From Cacconaster sp964598495 (lineage in GTDB: Bacteria; Bacteroidota; Bacteroidia; Bacteroidales; UBA932): a DNA stretch of 64,000 nucleotides. Where the stretch lies: positions 1-64,000 of the forward strand of contig CAZRBY010000001.1 in assembly GCA_964598495.1 (NCBI GenBank), read 5' to 3'. Made by a program: the position numbers and the translations under genes. Shown piece by piece: positions 32,493 through 41,090 of this stretch; positions within the stretch are counted from its first letter, which is position 1, and each line of letters opens with the position of its first letter. Under the pieces are notes generated by a model, which was not told the origin of the DNA, searched no databases, and saw nothing but the letters and a program-made list of their open reading frames with translations.

Positions 32493-34124
32493 CTACATCA
32501 TACCCATTCCGGGAGCGCCACCGCCCATCGGCATTGGAGGCATTTCCTCCTTGATGTCGGCGAGAGCACATTCGGTAGTGAGCAACATTCCGGCTACTGA
32601 AGCTGCATTCTCAAGAGCCACGCGCATCACCTTTGTAGGATCTATTACACCTGTCTTGAAGAAGTTCTCGAAAGTATCGGTGTGGGCATTATAACCGTAG
32701 TCACCCTTTCCCTCCTTAACCTTTTGTACGATCACGCTGCCCTCTTTGCCGGCATTTTCGCAAATCATCCTGATAGGCTCCTCGATGGCACGTGCGATGA
32801 TGTTTATGCCTGTGGTCTCATCATCATTATCTCCCTTGAGACCCTTAAGAGCGGAAGTAGCACGTATAAAGGCTACGCCACCGCCGGGGATTATACCCTC
32901 TTCAACTGCAGCGCGGGTAGCATTGAGTGCATCTTCTACTCTATCTTTCTTCTCTTTCATTTCAACCTCGGTGGCGGCACCCACATAGAGCACGGCTACT
33001 CCACCTGCAAGCTTACCCAGACGCTCCTGGAGTTTCTCACGGTCATAGTCGGATGTTGTGGTTGAGATCTGCTTGCGAATCTGGTTGGCACGGTCATCGA
33101 TCTGCTCCTTCTTGCCTGCACCATTGACAATGGTGGTGTTCTCCTTGTCGATTACTATCTTTTCAGCCTGTCCGAGCATTGCTACGGTTGCGTTCTCAAG
33201 GGTAAATCCTCTCTCCTCGGAGATTACGGTTCCTCCGGTGAGGATTGCTATATCCTGGAGCATCTCCTTGCGACGGTCACCGAAGCCCGGTGCCTTCACT
33301 GCAGCAATCTTGATGGTGCCGCGTAGTCTGTTGACCACAAGGGTGGTAAGTGCTTCGCCTTCCACATCCTCTGCTATGATGAGCAGAGATTTGCCGTCTC
33401 TCGCTATGGGCTCGAGCACGGGAAGGAGATCCTTCATGGTGGAAATTTTCTTATCGGTGATGAGAATGTAGGGATTCTCAAGCACTGCCTCCATTTTGTC
33501 GGGATTAGTCATGAAGTAGGCTGAAATATAGCCTCTGTCAAACTGCATTCCCTCTACCAGTTTCACCTCGGTAGTGGTACCCTTTGCCTCCTCAACGGTA
33601 ATAACGCCGTCTTTCTTAACTTTGGACATAGCGTCTGCTATGAGCTTGCCAATGGCGTTGTCATTGTTGGCGGAGATAGTGCCAACCTGCTCGATCTTTG
33701 AGTAATCGTCACCTACGGGAGTAGTTTGCGACCTGAGACTCTCCACAACAACGGCAACTGCTTTGTCGATACCGCGCTTTAGGTCCATTGGATTGGCACC
33801 TGCCGTAACATTCTTAAGTCCTACGTTGATGATGGACTGTGCGAGAACGGTAGCGGTAGTAGTACCGTCACCTGCCTGGTCGTTGGTCTGAGAGGCTACC
33901 TCTTTAACCATCTGCGCGCCCATATTGGCGAATCTGTCCTCGAGTTCAATTTCTTTTGCTACGGTAACTCCGTCCTTGGTTACCTGAGGGGCGCCATATT
34001 TCTTATCAATAACTACGTTGCGGCCTTTGGGTCCGAGAGTGACCTTAACTGCGTTGGCCAAAGCATCAGCACCCTCTTTAATTAGGTTGCGAGCTTCTAT
34101 GTCAAATTTGATTTCTTTTGCCAT
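32493..34124 (-). CDS. groEL: Chaperonin GroEL
   Basis: 543 residues with the canonical KEIKFDIEARNLIKEGADALA N-terminus, the ATP-binding GDGTTTATVLAQ motif and a Gly/Met-rich C-terminal tail (PMPMGGGAPGMGMM). Refolds proteins in ATP-driven cycles with GroES, which is 19 nt upstream in the same operon. Confidence 0.99.
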   Translation of the reverse strand: MAKEIKFDIEARNLIKEGADALANAVKVTLGPKGRNVVIDKKYGAPQVTKDGVTVAKEIELEDRFANMGAQMVKEVASQTNDQAGDGTTTATVLAQSIINVGLKNVTAGANPMDLKRGIDKAVAVVVESLRSQTTPVGDDYSKIEQVGTISANNDNAIGKLIADAMSKVKKDGVITVEEAKGTTTEVKLVEGMQFDRGYISAYFMTNPDKMEAVLENPYILITDKKISTMKDLLPVLEPIARDGKSLLIIAEDVEGEALTTLVVNRLRGTIKIAAVKAPGFGDRRKEMLQDIAILTGGTVISEERGFTLENATVAMLGQAEKIVIDKENTTIVNGAGKKEQIDDRANQIRKQISTTTSDYDREKLQERLGKLAGGVAVLYVGAATEVEMKEKKDRVEDALNATRAAVEEGIIPGGGVAFIRATSALKGLKGDNDDETTGINIIARAIEEPIRMICENAGKEGSVIVQKVKEGKGDYGYNAHTDTFENFFKTGVIDPTKVMRVALENAASVAGMLLTTECALADIKEEMPPMPMGGGAPGMGMM

Positions 34125-34143
34125 AATATGGAAATTTCTTTAA

Positions 34144-34416
34144 TTATTTTAGTACTGCGACTACGTCCGATTGACGCATTATAAGATAATTTTTACCGTC
34201 TACACTGATTTCGGTGCCGGCATATTTGCCGTACAACACGGTGTCACCTGCCTTGAGCTCCATGGGTTCATCTTTTTTACCGTTGCCTACGGCTACTACA
34301 ATACCCTGCTGGGGCTTTTCTTTTGCGGTGTCCGGAATGAACAATCCGCCTGCGGTCTTTGTTTCCGCCTCTTTTGGTTCAATCAGAACCCTGTCTGCCA
34401 ATGGTTTAATATTCAT
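34144..34416 (-). CDS. groES: Co-chaperonin GroES
   Basis: 90 residues with IKPLADRVLIEPKEAETKTAGG (mobile loop) and the C-terminal NYLIMRQSDVVAVL. Caps GroEL. First gene of the operon; see the candidate sigma-54 promoter at 34462-34476. Confidence 0.98.
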   Translation of the reverse strand: MNIKPLADRVLIEPKEAETKTAGGLFIPDTAKEKPQQGIVVAVGNGKKDEPMELKAGDTVLYGKYAGTEISVDGKNYLIMRQSDVVAVLK

Positions 34417-34461
34417 AGTATGAAATGTTTAAATATTTAAAAATCTTATGCTCCATTTTGG

Positions 34462-34476
34462 GCAAAATAAGTGCCA
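34462..34476 (-). promoter_or_regulatory. Candidate sigma-54-type (-24/-12) promoter of groES-groEL
   Basis: Minus-strand TGGCAC, five nt, TTGC gives the exact GG-N10-GC spacing. The predicted start is near 34450, about 34 nt before the groES ATG. A GGCA-N6-TGCC inverted repeat (34479-34492) lies just upstream. No TAnnTTTG element is seen on this strand here. Confidence 0.5.
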
Positions 34477-34513
34477 CCGGCATATTTCTGCCAATTTGTC
34501 ACAGTATTTTATT

Positions 34514-34521
34514 TACATTTG
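34514..34521 (+). promoter_or_regulatory. -7 promoter element of the DUF5106 gene
   Basis: TACATTTG (TAnnTTTG), with a TTTG at 34495-34498 at a shorter than usual 15-nt spacing. ATG 34540 follows 18 nt later. This promoter diverges from groES. Confidence 0.55.
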
Positions 34522-34539
34522 CAAAAAAATTGATCCATA

Positions 34540-35499
34540 ATGACAAAACAATCACTGATATCTCTCCTTCTTGCATCATTACTGCTAATTACCGCTTGTA
34601 AAAACAGGAGTCAAGAGCCCGCCAGACCATTTCCCACTCCTCAGGTACCCGCAATGCTCGGAAGCAATATGCAGCAGGCATTCCAGTATATCTCGCTGCA
34701 CTTCTGGGATAAACTATACGCCCCCGGAATCGAATATTCCAAAGATACCTCTCTGGTTATGGGAGTTACTCATGAAGATTTTGAAGAGGCCTTTGCCACA
34801 TATCTTACAGCGCTGGACAATGTAACCCTTCCTGTAATGAATGCTGCTCAAGATACTATGCTCGCCCGAGCTGCCCGACACAAACTCTCCCATCCTGAGA
34901 GCAAAGTGTGGAAAACTATCACCGAGCTTTCTGAAAAATATCTTTACGACCCCAATTCTCCCTACAGAAACGAAGAGATGTTTCTCCCCGTACTGGCTCA
35001 CCTCAAGGAGTCGCCTTTCACCACCGATGCAGAAAAAAATCACTACGGCAATCTACACCGCCTATGCTCCTATAATCGTATCGGCACACCGGCGGCAGAT
35101 TTCAAATATACGCTCAAGACCGGTCGAACAGGCACCCTTCATCAGATAAAAGCCGAGTACGTACTCCTATTTTTCAGCAATCCGGAGTGCCAAAACTGCA
35201 AGGCAATAATTGATGCGCTCGCCAATGCGCCTGAAATATTGCAACTTATCGAGCGGAAGAGACTTGCAGTACTCAACATCTATCCTGACGCCGACCTCGC
35301 TGCATGGTATGACTATCTGCCTAACTATCCGGAGATTTGGATCAACGGTTACGACCAGGATCTGGCACTAAATATGCAGACCATATACAACATCCGCGCT
35401 ATACCTTCACTCTATCTCCTTGACAAAGATAAAAACGTTATCTTCAAGGATGCTCCACCTGAGAAGATAATCTCCTGGCTGATTAGGATGACGGACTGA
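34540..35499 (+). CDS. DUF5106/thioredoxin-like lipoprotein
   Basis: 319 residues. Lipoprotein signal MTKQSLISLLLASLLLITAC. An N-terminal DUF5106-like helical part precedes a thioredoxin-like domain with CQNC (VLLFFSNPECQNCKAIIDAL) and IRAIPSLYLLDKDKNVIFKD (cis-Pro loop). Probably a periplasmic thiol-disulfide oxidoreductase. Substrates unknown. Confidence 0.85.
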   Translation: MTKQSLISLLLASLLLITACKNRSQEPARPFPTPQVPAMLGSNMQQAFQYISLHFWDKLYAPGIEYSKDTSLVMGVTHEDFEEAFATYLTALDNVTLPVMNAAQDTMLARAARHKLSHPESKVWKTITELSEKYLYDPNSPYRNEEMFLPVLAHLKESPFTTDAEKNHYGNLHRLCSYNRIGTPAADFKYTLKTGRTGTLHQIKAEYVLLFFSNPECQNCKAIIDALANAPEILQLIERKRLAVLNIYPDADLAAWYDYLPNYPEIWINGYDQDLALNMQTIYNIRAIPSLYLLDKDKNVIFKDAPPEKIISWLIRMTD

Positions 35500-35532
35500 T
35501 AACGGTTTTTCAAGTATCTATCGCAAAATTGC

Positions 35533-35540
35533 TATCTTTG
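35533..35540 (+). promoter_or_regulatory. -7 promoter element of the 1001-aa gene
   Basis: TATCTTTG (TAnnTTTG) 11 nt before ATG 35552, with a T-rich stretch (35507-35511) about 21 nt upstream in the -33 position. The leader would be only a few nucleotides. Confidence 0.55.
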
Positions 35541-35551
35541 AGCCCTTATTT

Positions 35552-38500
35552 ATGAGAATCACACTCCCTGCAGGCCGTTTTGCCCTTCCGGCGTTACTCT
35601 TCGCAGCCCTTTTGTTGTCACAGAATCGGGCTGCGGCGCAGTATTATACGCTTGGCAATGACCCCGCAAGTGCAAAGTGGTCGGTTATACGGGGCGATAC
35701 ATACAAGGTAATATATCCGCAACAGACAGATTCCCTGGCAAGGAGGTATCTCTACCTTTTGGAGAAATACCGGCACACCAACCTCACCGGACTCAAGATA
35801 GAATCGCCTAAAATGCCCATAATTCTTCACCCTTACACCACAACGAGCAATGCAACTGTGGTATGGGCCCCAAAGCGAATGGAAATATTTACCTCGCCAC
35901 CTGCAACCGGCGGATATGCCCAGAACTGGGAGACGCAGCTTGCTCTTCACGAAGGACGGCATCTCGGACAGATGCAGCACTACACAAAAGGCGTGTTCAG
36001 TTTTTTAAACATACTCTTCGGAGAGCAGTCGCTGGCACTGGGCGTAGGATTTTACCCTTCAGTATGGCTTCTGGAAGGCGATGCAGTCCTCAACGAGACA
36101 GACTTTTCCAATGTCGGCCGTGGTCGAAGCGGGGAGTTTTTGATGTACTACAGAACGGCATTTCTGCAAGACGATATCCGTTCATATTACCATTGGAGGT
36201 ATGGTTCGTATCAATATTTTGCTCCCAATAAATATGCTTTCGGCTATATGCTGACAAGTATGATGAGATATGCCTCCGGCAACTATTATGCTACCGGCGA
36301 CGCAATGTCAATACAGGTAAAAAGATGGTGGGATTTCTTCGGCGTATGGAATACCAGCTTTATCAGAGCCACGGGACGCACACCGAGAAGACACTGGCGT
36401 TTGGCAGTCTCATTCATGAGTGATATCTGGCAGAAGGATTATCTAAGCAGGGAACCATATCACATAGCGGAGCCTTTACTTGCAAAAGAACCCCGCATAT
36501 ATACTAATTATACCGACATCCTTCCGACTGAAAGGGGAGTTATTGCTACCAAAAGCGGATACCACGATTCCAGGACACTCGTATCCATAGACTCTATCGG
36601 GAAGGAACGAAGGATAAGACCCTTTGCATCCACCACAAGTAATATCATATCTGACGGGGACAGTACCCTTATCTGGGCTGAAACAGTGCCGGACCTGCGC
36701 TGGGAATTGCAAAATTACTCCATCATACGCAGCTACGACCTCAAAACCGGAAAAATCAAGGACATCACATCCCGAACAAAATACTTCAACCCAGCGCTCT
36801 CTGCTGACGGACAATCTCTATTTGCAGTGGAATATCCTATCGGCGGCGGTTCCAGGGTGATACAAATGGACAAAAATGAAGGGCATATAACAAAACGAAT
36901 CCCTGCACCGCACGGTGGCCAGATTACCGAAGTGGCACCAATCGGTGATTCGCTTTATGCACTGATTATCACAGAATCGGGCATGGGTCTTTATTGGACG
37001 GAGATTTCATTAAACAACGGAATATGGCATAACGAGATCCCCGACCAGTACAAATACGTTCAAGACCTGACCGTCAGTGGCAAAAACCTCTGCTTTACAT
37101 CCGATCTGGACGGCCTTGTCAATAGTTACATTTACAACCCCGACCTCAAACTGATGCGTAAGCTCACCAATTCGCGCTTCGGAGCCAAACATCCGCATAT
37201 TGACAATAACTCCGGACGCCTCTACTGGGCAGACTTCGGACTCAAAGGCTATCAACCGGTATCTGCTCCGCTGGACTCGCTCGACTGGAGAGTGGCAGAC
37301 TTCAGAAAACCCTTTGTAAATGATGTTGCCGAGCACCTTTCTCTCCAAGCAAGGCTCAATACCGAACCCATCTCCGAAGAGGAAGATGCCGAACTGAAGG
37401 CAAGGATAGATTCAATCCCCGCACAAGATTACAAGAAATTTCCGCACCTACTCAGAATCCACTCCTGGGCTCCTTTCTACGCCAATATCAACAGGATTAT
37501 GACTATGAGTTACGATCACTTCTATCAGCTGGTGTCAGCCGGTGCCACGGTTATTTCTCAGAACGACTTGAGTACTGCAACAATGCAACTCGGATATTCA
37601 TACCACAAAGGATTTCACTCCGGACACCTCAACTTCAACTACTCCGGACTTTATCCCGTTTTTGAGGTGGCGGTGGATTACAACGACAGATATCGCACCA
37701 ATACCACAATTGATGAGGTACACCACAACCAGACTACCAGGACATCCCACCCGGGTGTGCTTCCCGGAGAGATCTATCCGATTAGATACACCATCGACAC
37801 CACTGACATACCCTCCTGGGATGTTTCGTTGAGCGCTTATGTGCCTTTAAAACTCAGCAAATCGGGATGGGACAGCGGTCTGATACCTCAGCTGAGATAC
37901 GATTTCGGCAACGATAAATATTCTCTTTTTGGCCACAAAAGCATCTATCGCCATAGTCTGACCTACGGAGTGCGCTACTATAAGATGCTGCCTAATCCCA
38001 AGGGACGACTCTTCCCAAAATTTGGATTCGGTGTACAGCTAAGCGGAGCATATTCCCTCGGCCCGCACAACTCTTCCGGCAATATTGCATATATCTACAC
38101 TTACGGCTATCTCCCGGGTATTTTCAACAACCAGGGCATAAAACTCTCGGCCGCATACCAAAAGCAATTCAACCAAAGGGCATTCGGATACCTTCCCAAC
38201 CTGGCGTCAATGCCGAGAGGTTTCAGCAACATAGTGCTGATGGATTATGCTAAATTCACCGCCGACTATGCCATTCCAATCTATCTCGGGGATGTAAGCT
38301 GGCCCTGGCTCTACTATCTCAAACGCCTGCAGATAATACCTTTCGGTGATTTTGCCATTAACAGGGCATCCTGGCATCCTCAGAATGGAATTATCAAGCC
38401 CATTGAGCACAAATATCTCTATTCGTACGGAGTGGATGTGCTGGTCAATGCCCACATCCTGCGTATCGGAAGTGAACTTTCGTTTGGTTTTCGCTATGCG

Positions 38501-38557
38501 AGAACAAGTCTCGGAACTAATCACTGGAGTGCGCTCTTCAGTACCGGCCTCTTTTGA
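35552..38557 (+). CDS. Gluzincin-like protein with propeller and barrel-like C-terminus
   Basis: 1001 residues. Signal peptide (MRITLPAGRFALPALLFAALLL...AAAQ). Residues 133-137 are HEGRH, an HExxH zinc motif, and E175 in WLLEGDAV 38 residues later fits the third ligand of gluzincins (peptidase MA-type). The middle (about 330-600) has TolB/WD40-like propeller strands with repeated SxDGxS turns. The last about 300 residues are rich in alternating aromatics with barrel-like strands and end in Phe. I read it as an outer-membrane peptidase-like protein with an anchored barrel. Substrate and activity unknown. Confidence 0.7.
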   Translation: MRITLPAGRFALPALLFAALLLSQNRAAAQYYTLGNDPASAKWSVIRGDTYKVIYPQQTDSLARRYLYLLEKYRHTNLTGLKIESPKMPIILHPYTTTSNATVVWAPKRMEIFTSPPATGGYAQNWETQLALHEGRHLGQMQHYTKGVFSFLNILFGEQSLALGVGFYPSVWLLEGDAVLNETDFSNVGRGRSGEFLMYYRTAFLQDDIRSYYHWRYGSYQYFAPNKYAFGYMLTSMMRYASGNYYATGDAMSIQVKRWWDFFGVWNTSFIRATGRTPRRHWRLAVSFMSDIWQKDYLSREPYHIAEPLLAKEPRIYTNYTDILPTERGVIATKSGYHDSRTLVSIDSIGKERRIRPFASTTSNIISDGDSTLIWAETVPDLRWELQNYSIIRSYDLKTGKIKDITSRTKYFNPALSADGQSLFAVEYPIGGGSRVIQMDKNEGHITKRIPAPHGGQITEVAPIGDSLYALIITESGMGLYWTEISLNNGIWHNEIPDQYKYVQDLTVSGKNLCFTSDLDGLVNSYIYNPDLKLMRKLTNSRFGAKHPHIDNNSGRLYWADFGLKGYQPVSAPLDSLDWRVADFRKPFVNDVAEHLSLQARLNTEPISEEEDAELKARIDSIPAQDYKKFPHLLRIHSWAPFYANINRIMTMSYDHFYQLVSAGATVISQNDLSTATMQLGYSYHKGFHSGHLNFNYSGLYPVFEVAVDYNDRYRTNTTIDEVHHNQTTRTSHPGVLPGEIYPIRYTIDTTDIPSWDVSLSAYVPLKLSKSGWDSGLIPQLRYDFGNDKYSLFGHKSIYRHSLTYGVRYYKMLPNPKGRLFPKFGFGVQLSGAYSLGPHNSSGNIAYIYTYGYLPGIFNNQGIKLSAAYQKQFNQRAFGYLPNLASMPRGFSNIVLMDYAKFTADYAIPIYLGDVSWPWLYYLKRLQIIPFGDFAINRASWHPQNGIIKPIEHKYLYSYGVDVLVNAHILRIGSELSFGFRYARTSLGTNHWSALFSTGLF

Positions 38558-38568
38558 AGCACTCCGCC

Positions 38569-39267
38569 ATGAACAAAACACCCGCACTAAAATTATCCTG
38601 GTTTGACTGGTTCCTGATAGGGGGAGTCACGGTCACAAGCATTATCACATCTGCATTTGCTGAGCGTTTCGATTGGCTGGGGCTGATAATCAACATCACG
38701 GGCATCATCAATCTGGTGCTTTGCGCCAAAGGCAATCTGATAAACTACTTTTTCGGCATAATATACAATGCTCTTTATGTCTATGTGGCATTTTCCACTA
38801 AATTATATGCCGATTCCGCTATATATATGCTCTATTATCTGCCGATGCAGTTTGTAGGATGGGCAAACTGGAAGAAGAACCAAAGCAAGGAGAGTGGAGC
38901 TGTAATGGTCAGGCAGCTCACCCTAAGGAGCGCTGCCATGCTTATTGCAATAGCCGCAGTGCTTGTGCCCTTATTTGCCCGGATACTCTCATTGCCTGCC
39001 ATTGGAGATGCCCAGCCGTGGGCCGATTCCGCCACTACGGTGGCTTCAATAATTGCGATGTATATGATGGTCAAAGCCTATGTGGAACAATGGTACATCT
39101 GGCTTGTACTTGACCTGATTCAGAGCGTTAAATGGCTTGTTGAGACCATCCGCGGAGGGGAACACGCTGCGATGATGCTGATAATGTTCCTGTTTTTCAC
39201 GGCAAATGCCATCTATGGTCTCATTCAGTGGAACCGGCTTGAGAAGAGTGAAAGTAATCGAAAATGA
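38569..39267 (+). CDS. pnuC: PnuC-family vitamin transporter (second copy)
   Basis: 232 residues from ATG 38569; a reading from 38554 would begin with TTG. Six or seven hydrophobic segments, with the PnuC motif YYLPMQFVGWANW and VLDLIQSVKWLVETI. It starts 11 nt after the gluzincin-like gene and is probably co-transcribed. It differs from the PnuC in the suf operon. Substrate unknown. Its 3' end overlaps the uvrC end by 47 nt, convergently. Confidence 0.85.
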   Translation: MNKTPALKLSWFDWFLIGGVTVTSIITSAFAERFDWLGLIINITGIINLVLCAKGNLINYFFGIIYNALYVYVAFSTKLYADSAIYMLYYLPMQFVGWANWKKNQSKESGAVMVRQLTLRSAAMLIAIAAVLVPLFARILSLPAIGDAQPWADSATTVASIIAMYMMVKAYVEQWYIWLVLDLIQSVKWLVETIRGGEHAAMMLIMFLFFTANAIYGLIQWNRLEKSESNRK

Positions 39268-41029
39268 GCTTTGCAAGATGAGGTCCGACGCACTCTCCGA
39301 GAGCTTCAAGTGATGCCCGGCGAATGCGTGCCACGCTTCTGAACCTTTTGAGAAGTTTTGTCCGTGTAGCTTCTCCCACCCCCTTGATTTGTGTAAGTTC
39401 GCTACTGATTTGGCGTTTACTGCGTTTGCCCCTGTGATGAGCTATGCCGAACCTGTGAGCTTCGTCACGAAGCTGCATCAGCAAGCGCAGAGATGTGGAA
39501 TTTTTGTCGAGCCAGAGTGGTGTGGGGTCTCCGGGGATTATTATTTCTTCAAGTCTTTCTGCAATGCCTGCCAGCGCCACTTCATCGGCGATGCCGAGCT
39601 CTTCCAATGCCTCGTAAGCAAAGTTGACCTGTCCCCGCCCTCCATCTATGATCACGAGCTGTGGCAGAGATTCCCCTTCGGCAATCATACGCGAGTAGCG
39701 ACGATTGACCACCTCTTTCATTGAGGCATAGTCATTTGCCCCTACAACACTCTTTATATTGAAGTGACGGTACTCATTTTTGCTTGGAACTCCCTCTCTG
39801 AACACAACACAGGCAGCAACGGGATCAGTACCCTGGATATTGGAGTTGTCGAAACATTCAATGTGAACGGGGAGTTTGTGCAGCCCCAGATCCTTTTTGA
39901 GATTGGCGATTATGCGTTCTCTATGTTCTTCGGGGCGGAGAGCCTCCTCCTGCTTGAGGCGATTGATCTTCATTTGAGCTGCATTCTTTCTGCTGAGCTC
40001 GAGCAGGGATTTTTTGTCACCTTTGACCGGAACATGAATATTCTTCCCCTCGAACTCCTGATCAGGCAGGAAGGGTACCAGCACCTCCTGAGAGAGTTCT
40101 CCAAATCTGGAAATTATTTCCGCCATAATGACACTCAGTATTTCCTCCCTGCTTTCTTCGATCCTTATCTTGAGTTCCATATTGAAGGAGTGTACAATAG
40201 AACCCTGCCGGACGCGGATAAAGTTGGAAAATATCTCGTTCCCATCTTCGACAAATGAAAATGCATCGATATCGCGGCCTCCAAAGCCCACTATCACCGA
40301 TTTGCTGTAATACTGCTCGAGCAACCGGAGTTTTTCCTTGTACTCCTGTGCTTTCTCAAACTCCAGACGTTGCGAATGGAGGATCATTATCTCTTTGAAT
40401 TCCCGCTTGAGGGCGGAAAAATCACCTTTTAACAGGGAAATAATGCCCTCAATTTGACGATTGTACTCCTCCTCCTTCATCAATCCGACACAAGGAGCTG
40501 CACATTTTCCAATATGATGGTTCAGGCAGGGACGGTACTTGCCGACAGAAATTCTTTCAGGAGTAAGTGAGAGTTTGCAGTCTCGCAGCTTATAGAGGCT
40601 GGAAATCAAAAGAATCAACTGATTTGCATGATAAGCCGAACTATAAGGTCCGAAATAGAGTGAACCGTCCTTTACATATCTTCTCGTGGTGGATATTCTT
40701 GGAAAAGGCTCGTTGCGTATGCATATCCATGGGTAGGTTTTTCCATCCTTGAGTAGAATATTGTATTTTGGCTGATACTCCTTGATAAGCAAATTCTCGA
40801 GCAATAGAGCATCCTGCTCGCTTCCGACTACGGTATACTCGAGATCTGCAATTTTCGACACCATTACCCGTGTCTTGCGATCGAGAGATTCCGGTGGTCC
40901 GAAATATTGGGAAACTCTTTTTTTAAGGTTCTTTGCCTTGCCCACATATATTATTGTCCCTTCCGAATCCAGATATCTGTAGACACCGGGGTTTTGCGGA
41001 AGAAATTCTATTTTATCCCTCACTTCCAT
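39221..41029 (-). CDS. uvrC: Excinuclease ABC subunit C
   Basis: 602 residues from ATG 41029 (MEVRDKIEFLPQNPG); a longer reading to 41200 adds unlikely sequence. GIY-YIG nuclease (GVYRYLDSEGTIIYVGKAKN), UVR helix (LEFEKAQEYKEKLRLL), the RNase H-like nuclease domain (HIECFDNSNIQGTDPVAACV) and a C-terminal helix-hairpin-helix (LTQIKGVGEATRTKLLKRF). Makes both incisions in nucleotide-excision repair. Confidence 0.97.
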   Translation of the reverse strand: MEVRDKIEFLPQNPGVYRYLDSEGTIIYVGKAKNLKKRVSQYFGPPESLDRKTRVMVSKIADLEYTVVGSEQDALLLENLLIKEYQPKYNILLKDGKTYPWICIRNEPFPRISTTRRYVKDGSLYFGPYSSAYHANQLILLISSLYKLRDCKLSLTPERISVGKYRPCLNHHIGKCAAPCVGLMKEEEYNRQIEGIISLLKGDFSALKREFKEIMILHSQRLEFEKAQEYKEKLRLLEQYYSKSVIVGFGGRDIDAFSFVEDGNEIFSNFIRVRQGSIVHSFNMELKIRIEESREEILSVIMAEIISRFGELSQEVLVPFLPDQEFEGKNIHVPVKGDKKSLLELSRKNAAQMKINRLKQEEALRPEEHRERIIANLKKDLGLHKLPVHIECFDNSNIQGTDPVAACVVFREGVPSKNEYRHFNIKSVVGANDYASMKEVVNRRYSRMIAEGESLPQLVIIDGGRGQVNFAYEALEELGIADEVALAGIAERLEEIIIPGDPTPLWLDKNSTSLRLLMQLRDEAHRFGIAHHRGKRSKRQISSELTQIKGVGEATRTKLLKRFRSVARIRRASLEALGECVGPHLAKLIFDYFHSSQAGSTE

Positions 41030-41031
41030 TT

Positions 41032-41065
41032 TTTGAGCAAGATATGAGCAAAATATGTATATTTG
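41032..41065 (+). promoter_or_regulatory. Promoter of the fused acyltransferase gene
   Basis: TTTG 41032-41035, 22 nt, TATATTTG 41058-41065. The reading frame start at 41055 would lie inside the promoter, which supports ATG 41091 as the real start. The promoter overlaps the uvrC start region. Confidence 0.7.
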
Positions 41066-41090
41066 TGGCGAACTTAAACTAAGCCAGCCA

